In this document: positions 33,686-44,685 of the stretch, piece after piece
Layout: the number at the start of each line of letters is the position of its first letter
Position numbering within the stretch: the first letter of the stretch is position 1
From: Vombatus ursinus
Taxonomy: Eukaryota; Chordata; Mammalia; Diprotodontia; Vombatidae
Direction of reading: 5' to 3'
NCBI RefSeq assembly: GCF_900497805.2
Contig: NW_020954615.1
Span: forward strand, 10,209,488-10,273,487
DNA: 64,000 bases
The notes under the pieces: generated by a model
The model's database searches: none
Told to the model about the DNA's origin: nothing
What the model saw: only the letters and a program-made list of their open reading frames with translations
Program-made: the position numbers and the translations under genes

Positions 33686-34146
33686 TTGTTGCTGTTGTTT
33701 GTTTGTCTTTTGTTTTCAAAGAAGACCAATGACATCATGGGGTGATATTTTGATTTGGGTGTGAATTGGATTTAAGTGAGGCAGAGTTGAACAATGTGGT
33801 CAGCTTCACTCTTCATCAATGTCTAATGACAAGAAAAAAATCAGGGTGACTGGTGATGGCCCAGATTGCAGTGGATGACCTTGGCCTCTCCAAAGTCTGA
33901 CCAAGCTCTAAGTGCTCTACAGCACCTGCTGCAGCTGTCTTCATGGCTGTTGGAACAAATTGTTCTCATCTACCCATTCTGGCAGGGGGAAGTCTTCATA
34001 TGCTTAGTAGAGACGCACATCCCCCAACTCAGTGATGGGTTTGAGGTCCACAAGTTACCTACAACTTGGTTTAGCCAGTCTGCTGAGTTTACTGGGGTGT
34101 CGCTGCTGTGTATATTCCAGCTTCTTGGAGCTACAGATGAGAATTG
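33686..34146 (-). repeat. RTE-tailed SINE (RTESINE-like)
   Basis: Begins with the complement of an (AAC)n tail and the RTE 3' tail (TGTTTTCAAAGAAGACCAATG), then GAATTGGATTTAAGTGAGGC, CAGTGGATGACCTTGGCC, GACCAAGCTCTAAGTGCTC, TTGGAACAAATTGTTCTCATC. Best-preserved body of this family in the window with the 49.1 kb copy. Confidence 0.88.
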
Positions 34147-34480
34147 GGTAAGCATTGGGGATAAAAAAAATAAGCAAAAAAAGAGAATCTCTGCCCTCAA
34201 GGAGCTTAATGGAAGAAGGCCAACACATATAAGGAAGCTAAAAAGTGAGCAAAATGGGAACAGGTAGCTCTACTTGGGAATGGTAGAGTTAAAAAAAAAC
34301 TATGTAGAAACAGGTGGAGCCCCAAGAGGGATGAAGGAGTGAACAGGGCTGGACTGAGCCCTTCATTGAAATGATGTTTCTGGGAAGAAATGGCAAATGA
34401 GAAAAAAGGGTCACAAGAGTGGAGGAATCATCCAAGGTTTTAAAACTCCTAGGGATTGATGGAAAAAGAAATGTGGAAAA
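34147..34480 (-). repeat. L2 LINE 3' end fragment
   Basis: TAAGCATTGGGGATAAAAA, TCTGCCCTCAAGGAGCTTAATGG; the right part is diverged. Confidence 0.6.
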
Positions 34481-34949
34481 TCAGGAATAGAGTCTAGAAA
34501 AAATGGAGTGAACATGGTTTGCCTGGGTACTTCTCAAAAATGGAGGTTCCAGGAGAAACTAACCAAGCAAAAGAATGGCCAGTATGGGATTGGGGAGGGA
34601 GTGGAATCTTCCATAGTGAGAAGGTTGATGTGGCAGAAGAATTTTACAAGATCATCCACTCTGCTCTCTTCACAAAACTCACAATTTTCTTCTCATTGTA
34701 TTTGTCTCCCTTTATTTTTTAAAGATTTTCATTCTTCAGTTTTCTATCTTTCATTGGCTGACTTCACCCATAGAATTTTAGTGCACAGAAGCCTATTTAT
34801 TCTTCTTAGAAAATATTTAAAATTTGTTCTCTTGAAATATAAAACATATTCCAGATTTCTCTAGCTTCTCCTTTTTTTCACTAATAGGAAGAATTGGTAA
34901 TTTACTGCCACATTACTCCCACCCAAACAGTTAACTACTCTTTGTAAGA
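34481..34949. other. unassigned sequence
   Basis: Nothing securely recognised; it could be upstream sequence of the CR1-type LINE that follows. Confidence 0.35.
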
Positions 34950-36139
34950 ATCAGATCAAGAACAGAATTCTTTGTCATTGGTTCCCCACCCTTTGAAGGG
35001 TGAAACTTTAGAGATAAATAAAGAGATTATAAGAAAGAGTCTACCTGCCTTTGATGAATCCAAGTCACCTCTCCCAGATGAACCATATACTTGTGTCTTG
35101 AAATCACTGACATATGTGCTTACTGAGCCATTCTGTGACATTTGTAAGATTGAGTTGAATGGGAAAGGTAGCACAGGCTTGGAGAAGTGGCAATTTTTCT
35201 ATCTGTCAAACAGGTAAGAAATGTATTCTAGCAATTCACAGTACAGAAAGATTCATTGGGAGGAATATGTGTAGTATTATTAAAGAGATTATCAAACATT
35301 TAGAAAAAGAAAGGATAATTTCAAAGAGCCAGTTTGGCACCATCAAGAATGGAACATATCTGACTAAATGTAATTCCTTTTGTGACAAGATTACTATTCT
35401 GGCAGGTCAGGGAATCAGCTGGTTTATGTAGATTTTGTTGAAACTTTTCAATCGAATATCTCATAAAACATCTTTGTGGGAAAAGATGGAAGGACAGTTA
35501 CTAGATAATAATAAAATTAGATGAATTAGAAACTAGTTTTGAATGGAATCTTTGTCATCTTGGAAAGTGGTTATTAGTTCAGTCCCATGGATCTTATCTT
35601 GGCCCTGTCCTATTTAATATTTTTATCAGTTACATGGATAAAGGCCTATATGGAATGATTATTCAATTTCCAGCTGACACAAAGATGAGAAGAATAAATT
35701 AGTCATTAAAATACCTAGTCCAGATACCAAAAAAAACCTTGATGCACTATGAAATTGAATGCAAGGAAATAAGATCAAATTCAGTAGGGATATATGTAAA
35801 AGTCTTCTATTTTAATGCAGGTTGAAAACATCAACTTCACAGATACAATACGGTATATTCATTGTTAGATGGTAATTGGTCTGACTGAAAAACAAAATAC
35901 CTGGAGGTCTTAAAGGACTTTGAGAATGATGTGAACTAAAGGTTTGAGTTGGTACCCAAGAAAGCAAGTGTTGTCTTTGGCAGTGTTAAGAGAAGCATAA
36001 CTTGCTCAAACAAGGATACCTTAGATACAAATTGTCATTTTTAGTTCAAATTCCAGTTCTGAGTACTATGTTTTGGGAAGGTCACTAATAAACTGAGGAA
36101 GGATCTAGAAAAGGTCAATTCAAGTTGGGGGAGGGAACA

Positions 36140-36372
36140 AAAAATTATCACACACCTGTTTTGTGTTAATCTGCTTAGTGTTTTACAAATATCTCACTTG
36201 ATCCTCACAACAACCGTATTAATTAAATGCTATAATTATCTCCACTTTTCATTTGAGGAAACTGAGGCAAATAGAGGTTAAGTGACTTGTACAGAATTTC
36301 ACAGTTAATAAACCTCTGAGTCCAAATTTGAACTCAAGTCTTCCTGAACCCAGGCACAGCACTCTACCCTAC
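36140..36372 (-). repeat. THER1/MIR SINE inserted in CR1
   Basis: CTCACTTGATCCTCACAACAAC, GAGGAAACTGAGGCAAATAGAGG, CCAGGCACAGCACTCTACC. Confidence 0.85.
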
Positions 36373-36505
36373 ATATCTATCCTATTATAACAGCACCTAC
36401 TTCCCATATCTGTTGTGAGGATCTGATAAGATAATATTTGTGAATTTATTAGCACAGTGCCTGACACATAATGAGCATTTCATCAAATTTATTGTTGTCG
36501 TTGTT
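36373..36505 (+). repeat. MIR/L2-type tail fragment
   Basis: CTGTTGTGAGGATCTGATAAG, AGCACAGTGCCTGACACATA. Confidence 0.5.
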
Positions 36506-36524
36506 CACTATACCAACTCACCGC

Positions 36525-36780
36525 CTTTTTTGTCATTGTTTGCTCATTTTCAATGGTGCCCAACTCTTTGTCACCCCATTTGGAGGTTTTCTTGGCAAAG
36601 ACATGGGAGTGGTTTGACTTTTACTTCTCTAACTCATTTTATAGATGAGGAAACTCAGATGAACAGAGTTAAATGACTTGCCCAGGGTCAAACAAGATAG
36701 TAAATGTCTGAGGCTGGATTTGAACTCAGGTTTTCCAAACTCCAAGCCCAGTGCTCTATCCGCTGTGCCATCTTAACACA
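36525..36780 (-). repeat. MAR1-type SINE inserted in CR1
   Basis: CCAACTCTTTGTCACCCCA, GGTTTTCTTGGCAAAGAC, GTGACTTGCCCAGGG-like block and CTCTATCCGCTGTGCCATC. Confidence 0.92.
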
Positions 36781-37290
36781 CTGCCTGGAGTCTAATTAAA
36801 GATGCTTATGTCCATTCCTTGTAATGATCAGCTCAAGGAACTGTGGAGAAAGAGCAGGGGGCTTATGCTTGCTGTTTTCAAGTACCTGAAATGCTGCAAT
36901 GTGAAAGGATTAGATTTACTTCATGTGACCCAAGAAGACTTAATATAGTGGTAGCGAGTGAGGAGAGATTAAAATGAAAAACTTCCTTGTAAGTAGAACA
37001 GTTTGAGTGTTGGCCTCATGAGGTAGTGTATTCCCACTTACCAACAGTGAGTCAATACTGAGTGATGACTTACTGATTGTCTTCTATTGGGAAGTCATTT
37101 TCAGTTATTAATTTCTGATCACTATGACTTATTCCCATTCCGAAATTTGGTGATTCCTAGGAAATTTAGCAACAACACATTTCTGAGCTTTAAATATCTT
37201 TGTTTAAACTATAAATATTGATCCAAAGGCACAGGGCAGAAAAATGCCATCACAATGAGAGGCTAAGGAAACTTTTTAATACAACAGAAA

Positions 37291-37795
37291 ACAATAAACG
37301 TATATTCCTGTCCTGTCCCAACCTCTTTGATCTCTTATCTCCAATATTTCCCCTAGACATCTGTCAGACTGTTACTCCTAAAACACAGGCATGACCATGT
37401 CACTTTCCAACTAAAGAACTTTTTCTGTTCCTCATTGCCTCTAGAATGAAACAACAACAAAAACAAACAAAAAAAAAATCCTGCCCTTTTTGATGCTAAA
37501 AAGCTCTAATAGTCTGTCTCTATCTTACCATTCTAGACTTATTCCCTATGCTTTCCCTTCATACATGAAGGACAAATCACTCTCCTTTTTTTTTGCCATA
37601 TTTCTTTGACTTTGTATGAGTTTCTCCCCCCACCCCATGAAAATGGAATGCTCTCCTTCCTGACCTAATGCTATCTTTTGGAATCCCTATTTCCCTGATA
37701 CTCAAGTGCCACATATTGGTGATTTTTCCTGCTCTTCCAATTTCTTTTTTATTGACTACGTATATTTGTATTCACTTACTTCTATATCAGAAGAA
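37291..37795 (+). repeat. L2 LINE 3' part
   Basis: CAGACTGTTACTCCTAAAACAC, GACCATGTCACTTTCCAAC, TTCCTCATTGCCTCTAGAATG, TTGGAATCCCTATTTCCCTG: decayed ORF2 C-terminus and tail region of L2. Confidence 0.7.
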
Positions 37796-39974
37796 GGCTA
37801 AATCACACCATTTACTTTATGCTAACATCTCACCCTCTGACCTATTCCACCTTCACACTGGTTGTCTGAATTCATTGCTCAATAATTAGCAGACTCCCAC
37901 CCTGTCATAGTATCCCCATATCAGAGATTCTGAAACCCTGGCTTTCATTTTGTCTACTCCATTCTCCTTCCCTCACTGATCACCCCAATATTGCTTTTGA
38001 CCCAAACCCCAAAATGTTGCACTTCAGATCTACCCACTCCTTTCACTCCTCTCTTTGTAATTCCTATTCCATACATAGCAAATTAGCTTTCGTCTTCAAT
38101 CTGTTCCATTTCTGGTCCTTTCATCTTCTTGCAGTCACAGAGACATAATCATCCCTGTTCACACTGCATCCCTATATACAGTTTCCATTCACCAAGTGAA
38201 CTTCCCCTCCCCCCCAGCTCATTAGTCAAAGTGAGGGGGTTTGAAAGTACATTGCTCCCCATTTCCATTTCCAAACTGCCTCTATCACCACCACTCAATT
38301 AACATCTCCTTTGAGGTTCATTCAATCCATATTTATCACCCATAAGGATTCTGGTATGTGCTGTCCACAGATATCCAGGACATTTTCTTTATTTCCTGAA
38401 TGAATTCAGTGCCTGGATCACCATCCTCCCCAACTCCAATAGTCTTAGTAGGGGACTATAATGTTCAAATTGATTCACCTCAAAAACATTTAATTCCCAG
38501 CACCTCAAACTATTTATTTCCCAAAACTAACTCTTTTAAACTACCTTAGCTACAAGCAGAAATGTCCAAAAGCTTGATCTTGCCTTCATCCACATTTATT
38601 CTTTTTTCCATGTTTATGAACTCTGCAATTCCTTTGTCTTATCATAAACTATTAGCATTCTCTTTCTTCCTCTGCCTTAGAACACCTTTTGGTTTTTGTT
38701 TGTTTTCTTTGTACTCAGTGTAACCTCTAGTCCTTCCACTGCTTAGGCCTTTTCTAGGATATCACTTATGGATTAGCTACATACTTCTCACTTCCCATCT
38801 TGAATCCTTGGTAAACCAGTTCAATTCGATGTTCTACATTTGAGTCCCTTACCCCTTTATCCTATCACTGATCTTGTGTTGCCAAACTCTGGTCTTGGGT
38901 AACTATCATTTACTACATTTGTATGCTGCTGAATAAATTCAGAAAAATCACAAAACTGTGCTGAAAATTGATGTTACAGAATCTCAGCTGGACTGTCACT
39001 GAGGTAAGGCAATCCTTTTACATACCTCTTTAATTGATTCATTACCCAAGTTACCACTATGGATTTTCTAAAACTTTTCATCCCTTAAATCTCCTATAGC
39101 TCCCCTCAACAAACTCTCTCAGCTGAGAATCACTCATTCATATTTCCATGAAAAAAAAATTGGGTCTATTTCCTTCTTATCCCCTGTTTCTCATGTCTCA
39201 TTACTCAAATGTTTTTCTCTCACTATCCCCTCCTTTACTCCTATCTCACAAGTTGGTTTTGCTTTTCTAAGTGAAATCCCTCCATATGCACAAATCACCA
39301 CATTACTCTGTTACTTTTCCACCAAATGGATGATTCCTTCTATCACTCAGACTTTTTTGTTTTGTTTTGTTTTATGTTACTAATATTAATTCTATCCCTC
39401 TTTACGGGTTTCTTACATGTTGCTTGCAAACATGCCATGTCTCTACCAACTAAAAAAAATTTAATAAGCAAACAAAAACAAAAATCACATTTGACCTAAC
39501 TATCTCTGTTAACTATTTTTTTTTCTATTTCTCCTCCTTTTAGGGTATAACCACTTAGGGATATTGATCTACAATGGATAACTCTATTTCCTTTCCTCCT
39601 CACTCTCTTTTTTACTATCTCCAGTTTGCTGCCTACATCATTTTATTGAAACCACTCTCTGCAAAGTCACTCATAATTTCTTAATCACCATACCTAATGG
39701 TGTTTTCTCAGTTCTTATTCTTCTTGACTTCCCTATAGCCTTTAACCCCTTTATTACCATCTTCTCCTTAATATTTTCTTTACTTAACATTTTCACAACA
39801 TTAATCTTTTCTGGATCTCCTCTTCCCTATATGGCCACTTCTCAGACTCTTTTGCTAGATCTATATCCAAATCAGACTCAGTAACTGTAGACCAACCCCA
39901 AGGATTTGCCCTGGTCTCTTATCTATTCTGTATCTATATTATTTTGCTTGATGACATCATTAGCTCCTGTATAT

Positions 39975-40132
39975 TAAATTAGTTTCTCTATGCTAAAGGG
40001 ATGACTCCAGAGGAGAAAATGAGGTTGGTGATTTTGCACAGCCTTTCTCACTTAAATCCAATTCACTTGCAAGTCATGGCATCACCTTCCTCATGTCATG
40101 GTCCTCTTCAAGAATGAAGGACAAACAACAAC
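39975..40132 (+). repeat. RTE-tailed SINE 3' part
   Basis: CCAGAGGAGAAAATGAGGTTGG, CTTAAATCCAATTCACTTGC, CATGGTCCTCTTCAAGAATG, GGACAAACAACAACC: well-preserved shared RTE 3' tail. Confidence 0.88.
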
Positions 40133-40965
40133 CTGTGAGTAGTCTGAGCTGCCCCACTGGGAACTGAACTAGCCAATTCCAGTTGGACAGCACAGCTCCT
40201 TCCTTCCTTCCTTCCTTCCTTCCTTCCTTCCTTCCTTCCTTCCTTCCTTCCTTCCTTCCTTCCTTCCTTCCTTCCTTCCTTCCTTCCTTTCTTTCTTCCT
40301 TCCCTCCTCTTTTTCCCCTTTCCCTCCTCTCCTTTTCTCTTCCCTTTCCTTCCCTCCTTTTTCTCCCTCTGTCCATATGGGGTATCATACCTTCAGGTGA
40401 TCTGCCCAAAGGAATATAAATTTTCATGACTGAAACCTAGCAAGAAATCTTGAGGTTTATAGGCTAGATTTCTTTCTTAAAGACCATGCCTTAAGCCCAA
40501 TTCACTCTGACTCTCTGACTAAAAATAAGTCCCAGCTCAAGCACCATTTAAAGGCCATTGTTTGAGCCCAGATAGCTCAGAGTGAATATAAATAGTAATT
40601 ATCTCTGTTTTGGCCAGAAACTCTTTGGGTCTTCCCCTCCCAGATTGATTTTTTCTTATTAGGTAAAACGAGCCATTCTTTGATGCATTTCTTACCTAGC
40701 CTTAATCACTGAATGGGTATTGTTTCAGTCAAAGCCGAGAACTAGGAAAGAACTTAGTTTAAAAAGGCTAAGGTCTCCCACTGCATCCCTGGCCATCTCC
40801 AGTCACCCATCCATCCATCCACTGGACCCAGGTGGCTCTGGAGGAGTAAGTGAGGCTACTGACTTTGCACAGCCCTTCCTCACTTAAATACAATTCACTT
40901 GCAAGTCATGGCATTACCTTCCTGATATCATGGTGCTCTTGGAGAATGAAGGGCAAACAACAATT
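40133..40965 (+). repeat. RTE-tailed non-autonomous element, ~830 bp
   Basis: Starts directly at the tail of the preceding copy (CTGTGAGTAGTCTGAGCTG), contains a (CCTT)n array at 40194-40303, a body (GCCCAGATAGCTCAGAGTG, AACTAGGAAAGAACTTAG, CCACTGCATCCCTGGCCATC) and the same 3' end as its neighbour (TTGCACAGCCCTTCCTCAC, GAATGAAGGGCAAACAAC). It appears full length; the boundaries are inferred from the two tails. Confidence 0.7.
40194..40303. repeat. (CCTT)n microsatellite
   Basis: About 25 near-perfect TTCC units, the complement of GGAA, inside the RTE-tailed element. Confidence 0.97.
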
Positions 40966-41195
40966 ATGCTAAAGAGTTTCACATATACCTACCCATGTTT
41001 AATTTTTCTGCAAACATCTGGTCTCACATCTTGAACCTGATGTTTCTTAGACATCACAAACTCCCCTCTTCCTGACCATTCTGTTACTGTAAAAGTTACT
41101 ACCATCATTCCAGTAATCAAGGCTCATAATCTAGGTGTCATCCTCAATTTCTCATTCATTGTCACTCTGCATATAAAATCCTCTGAAAACTCCAG

Positions 41196-41270
41196 TTGTA
41201 TATGTGTGTGTATATATATATATGTATGTATTTATATATATATATATATGTATAATATCTTTTATATATG
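41196..41270. repeat. (TA)n microsatellite inside L2
   Basis: TATATGTGTGTGTATATATAT followed by TATATATA runs, interrupting the L2. Confidence 0.85.
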
Positions 41271-41955
41271 CCTAATTCTCTGTTTTGCCACTGCCACTCC
41301 CCTAATGCTAGTATTCAGCAGTTCATGCTTGGATTATTGCAATAACATTAGGACTGGTCTTCCAGTATCAAGTTTCTCCCTATTCAGCCATTATTCACTC
41401 CAATCACTTTAAAACTGCTAAAGTGATTGTCCTGTAGTATAGGTCAGACCATATAATTTCCTACCCCAACACCACGACATTCAATAAACTGAAGTGGCTT
41501 TATAACCTTTCTTTTTATTCTCAATGCTTAACTGAGTCCCTGATCATAGTCAGTTTATAACAAATTTCTATTAACTAGACTTGTTCCCTGTGTATATATA
41601 TTTTTTATTTGCTCCAGAATAATGAAAACAATATGAGAATAAAGGCAATTTTTTTTTGTTCCCAGTGTCTAACACTGCCATTTAGTAGGAACTTAATAAA
41701 TGTTTGTTCAATTTAATTGAAGTTATGTTCACAATAAAAAGAAATCTTGAACGTGATGAACATTTTTTGTAACACATAATTCCCTATATTAAACAGGAAG
41801 TACATTTTAGCATTTATATTTCCTCTAGAATGATGTTTTGAATGTATTACCACATGTGACATTCTATATGTTATTGGAGGTGTCTGGTTGGCCAGTTGGA
41901 GCAAGCCCTGAGATGGAAGGGAGTGCTAAAGATGAACCTACTTACCTGTATAGTC

Positions 41956-42470
41956 AGAGTCAACAAGTATTTATTGAAAGCCTATTAAATGTCAGGCACT
42001 TTGCCAAGTGCTGGAGATGGAAAGAGGTAAAAGCCAGACAGTGCCCTCAAGGAGCTCACAATTTAACAGAGGAGATAATATGCACACAATCATGTATGTA
42101 CAAGATATATCAAGGATGAATAGGAAATGATTAACAGAGGGAAAACACTGGAAATTAATAGGGGTAAGTATAGGCTTCCTGCAGAAGAGGGGATTATAGG
42201 TGGGCCTTGAAGGAAGCCAGGAAGGTGAGGCCAGAAGGCAGGGATGAGGAGGGAGAAAATTCCAGTCATGAAGCACAGCAAGAAAAAAAATGCCTGAAGC
42301 TGAGTGATGACTTATCCTGTTCTAAGAACAGCAAAGAGCCCAATGTCATTGGATCAAAGAGTGTTTGGGGTGGTGGTGGAGGTGCATAACTTATATACAG
42401 ACTAAAAGGGGGTGGGATTTATCAAGGACGTTTAATGTCAAACAGAGAATTTTGTTTGTAATCCTACAGC
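41956..42470 (-). repeat. L2 LINE 3' part
   Basis: AACAAGTATTTATTGAAAGCC, GTCAGGCACTTTGCCAAGTG, CTCAAGGAGCTCACAATTTAAC, GGCTTCCTGCAGAAGAGG, TTAATGTCAAACAGAG: well-preserved reversed L2. Confidence 0.9.
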
Positions 42471-42554
42471 TTCTAGGGAGAAGGGATCAATCTTAATTTT
42501 CAGAGCATTTGGCTCAAAAAAATGAATATTCTTGAAGGGGGTTCGGCTGAGTTT

Positions 42555-42850
42555 CTCTCCAACATTTCCTTCTTTCCTTCCTTCCTTTCTTCTTTCTTCC
42601 CTTCCTTTCTTCATTCCTTCTTTCTTTCCTTTCTCCCTTCTTTCCTTCCTTCCTTTCTTCTTTCCTTCTTTCTCCACTTCTTTCCTTTCCTCCTTTCCCT
42701 TCCCCCATTCTTCTTCCCTCCCCCCTCCTTTCTTTCTCCCTCTCTTTTTCCCTCTCCTCCTTCCTCCCTTCTTTCCTTCTAACTTCTTTTCTTTCCTTTC
42801 TCCCCTTCTTCTTTCCCTCCTTCGTTCCTTTCTCCTTTCCTTCCACCACT
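42555..42850. repeat. long polypyrimidine (CTTT/CTTC) tract
   Basis: Almost 300 bases of C and T with few purines on the + strand. The Glu/Lys/Arg-rich (-) and Ser/Phe/Pro-rich (+) open frames, up to 216 codons, are composition artefacts. Confidence 0.95.
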
Positions 42851-43402
42851 CACCATCTAATATTCTACTTGCTGTGTTCTTCAAAATAACATTTTTTAAA
42901 GATAAAATAATATTTTTCTTACACTTTTCCAAGTAAAATCTCTTTAAGTAATTTACAAAAATCGGTGTACATATTGTCAGATCTGAAAGAAAAAAAATAG
43001 AAAGAAAGAAAGGCCATTGCCACCACCCTAGAAAAGCAGTGATCAAATGATCAAGGAGAATTTGTAAACAAATTACTAGGCCAATCAATGTCTCTGTTTA
43101 CTTCCTTTTCTGTCATGATCTGCAGTTGAAAAGAATAAGGTGATTGTTTTGTCAATTCCAGCAGTAGGTTGCTAATGTTACAGGAGAAGATGATTTTTCA
43201 TTGAAAAGAAGATTTAGATACTCCTATTTTTCTTTAAAAAAAAAAAGACTAGGTACAGCAGAAGATGTGGATGCAAATTCATGAAGCCAGGACCGACCAT
43301 ACAAGACAAATCTAATAGAAAATTTTCTCTCTAAAATCAGGGAGCAGAGAACTCCTCAGTTTAGATTGGTTTAACAAAACAAAACATTATCTAAAATCAA
43401 GA
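42851..43402. other. unassigned sequence
   Basis: No recognised repeat between the pyrimidine tract and the LTR. Confidence 0.4.
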
Positions 43403-44283
43403 TGTGACAGAACACACCCGGGGCCCCTTCTAGAGGGACTGAGGTTGATGGTTCACTTGAGTTTGGGAGTTTGGAGCTACAGTTGGTTAATGTTGACCTG
43501 GGATCTGTACTAAGTCTGGCACAAGTATGATGAGTCATGGGAGTTGGTGGCCAATGGGCTACTTGTGGAGGGTGAACTGACCTGAAGAGGTCTAGAGGTT
43601 TGTGGTGCTCGAATCCCAAGATCATGATGTGGGCCCCGCCTGAATGAATTCAACTCAAATCTTCTTCCAGCCAGAGAAAAAGTTTATTAGAGATAAGTCA
43701 TATAGGCCAGAATCTTAATGAATCTGGACATTAGTAATGCCAGTAGGGATGAGCGAGCATGAGAGTCTCAGGCTTTTGGGCATGAGGAAGTCTCAGCATT
43801 TGAATGGGGGCCAGGGTGGATCTTATATACACTAAAGTAACTTTGGGTGGCCAGAGGAAGTGGGGGGGGGTGGTTTGGAAAAGAGTCTAGGTGAGAATTC
43901 TGAGAATTCTCCTATTGGAAGTTCTGAGAGATTGAATAAACAATGGGAATAGATAATGAAGGGAACCGGAAGGTAGAAGTTTGAAAGGATCAGAAGGTGG
44001 GGTTAGGGTTTTCAAAGGGAGATAAGGGGTGTTAAACCAGAGTAAAAATAGTTTAAGGGTTTTCTGGGGCCAGATTCTTTTTAGGGCAAAGGGCAAAGGC
44101 GCATCTGAATAAGATCAAAAGACGGGGTTAGGGCTTTCAAAGGGAGATAAGGGTAGTCTATAAGGAATCTAAAAGTTTAAGGGTCTTCTGGGGTCTGTAA
44201 ACAAATGGGAGCCAAATTCCTTTTGGCGAAAAGGGGCAAAGGTCTCGGCTTCTGAAACTGAATGATGGGTCTATACCCCATCA
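43403..44283 (-). mobile_element. fossil endogenous-retrovirus LTR (probably solo)
   Basis: Begins TG and ends CA, about 880 bp. On the - strand, U3 starts TGATGGGGTATAGACC and holds two ~130-bp tandem repeats (44111-44246 and 43984-44101). A TATA box lies at 43821-43830, an AATAAA signal at 43683-43688, then U5 to 43403. No primer-binding-site sequence follows the U5 end, suggesting a solo LTR. An imperfect 6-bp flank repeat (43397-43402) is possible. Family not named; an old copy. Confidence 0.65.
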
Positions 44284-44685
44284 AACCTAGGTTTGAAAAG
44301 TGAATATTTTGTGCCATTTAGGGAATGTGGTCAAACCTGTGGTTCAACCCTGCATTTCTAATATGTAAGAAAGAGGGAGATCCATTCCCCTCCCCCCCCA
44401 TAAAGTAAAGTAAACAACAAATAAATAATTTTAAAAATACATACACAATCAATTTAGATGGTGAGCATGGGGAGGATAGTATAAGATGAATAAATTAATA
44501 CATTTAGTCTCAAGTAATAAGTCCAAGATAATGAACATTTAGGCTACAATGACCTCAACTACCTTTTTTTTTAACAAGTGATATCACAGAGATCCAAAAA
44601 GTTGAAACATCATACCTTAGGTAGGAGTAGGAGAACTGGTATTTGAATTGGGCTTCTGCACCTCCTAATCCCATTTTCCTGCTTA
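44284..44685. other. unassigned sequence
   Basis: Nothing recognised. Confidence 0.4.

Larger units (their letters stand above)
34950..37065 (+). repeat. CR1/L3-type LINE with RT remnant, split by SINEs
   Basis: Translated pieces follow the CR1 RT in order: EINKEIIRKSL, then FDESKSPLPDEPYTCVLKSL (RT palm entry, KSPGPDxIHPRVLKEL in the family) at about 34.97-35.2 kb; SQFGTIKNGTYLTKCNSF at about 35.33 kb; SYLGPVLFNIFISYMDKG then FPADTKM (FADDTKL equivalent) at 35.59-35.69 kb. The 3' region resumes after three SINEs at 36826-37065 (GCTGTTTTCAAGTACCTGAA, AAAAACTTCCTTGTAAGTAG). No frame is whole. Confidence 0.85.
37796..41715 (+). repeat. long L2 LINE, endonuclease to 3' end, interrupted
   Basis: An endonuclease-like block PIVLVGDYNVQIDSP (about 38436-38480, GDFN motif of APE-type endonucleases) comes first. 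RT follows at 39.6-39.97 kb (TTGAAACCACTCTCTGCAAAG, then a LLDLSAAF-equivalent stretch), and after the interruption at 39.98-40.97 kb the ORF2 C-terminus (CTTGGATTATTGCAATAACA, the RLDYCNS block) and tail TTTAGTAGGAACTTAATAAATG at 41.7 kb. The outer parts could be more than one copy. A TA microsatellite sits at 41196-41270. Confidence 0.65.

Noticed and set aside
33866-34267. 133-codon + strand open frame
   Set aside because: Lies on the reverse strand of an RTE-tailed SINE and an L2 tail; chance opening in repeat sequence.
42438-43088. 216-codon minus-strand open frame, the longest in the window
   Set aside because: Its centre is the complement of a CTTT/CTTC tract, giving runs of Lys, Glu, Arg and Gly. 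The remaining parts match nothing. Low-complexity artefact.
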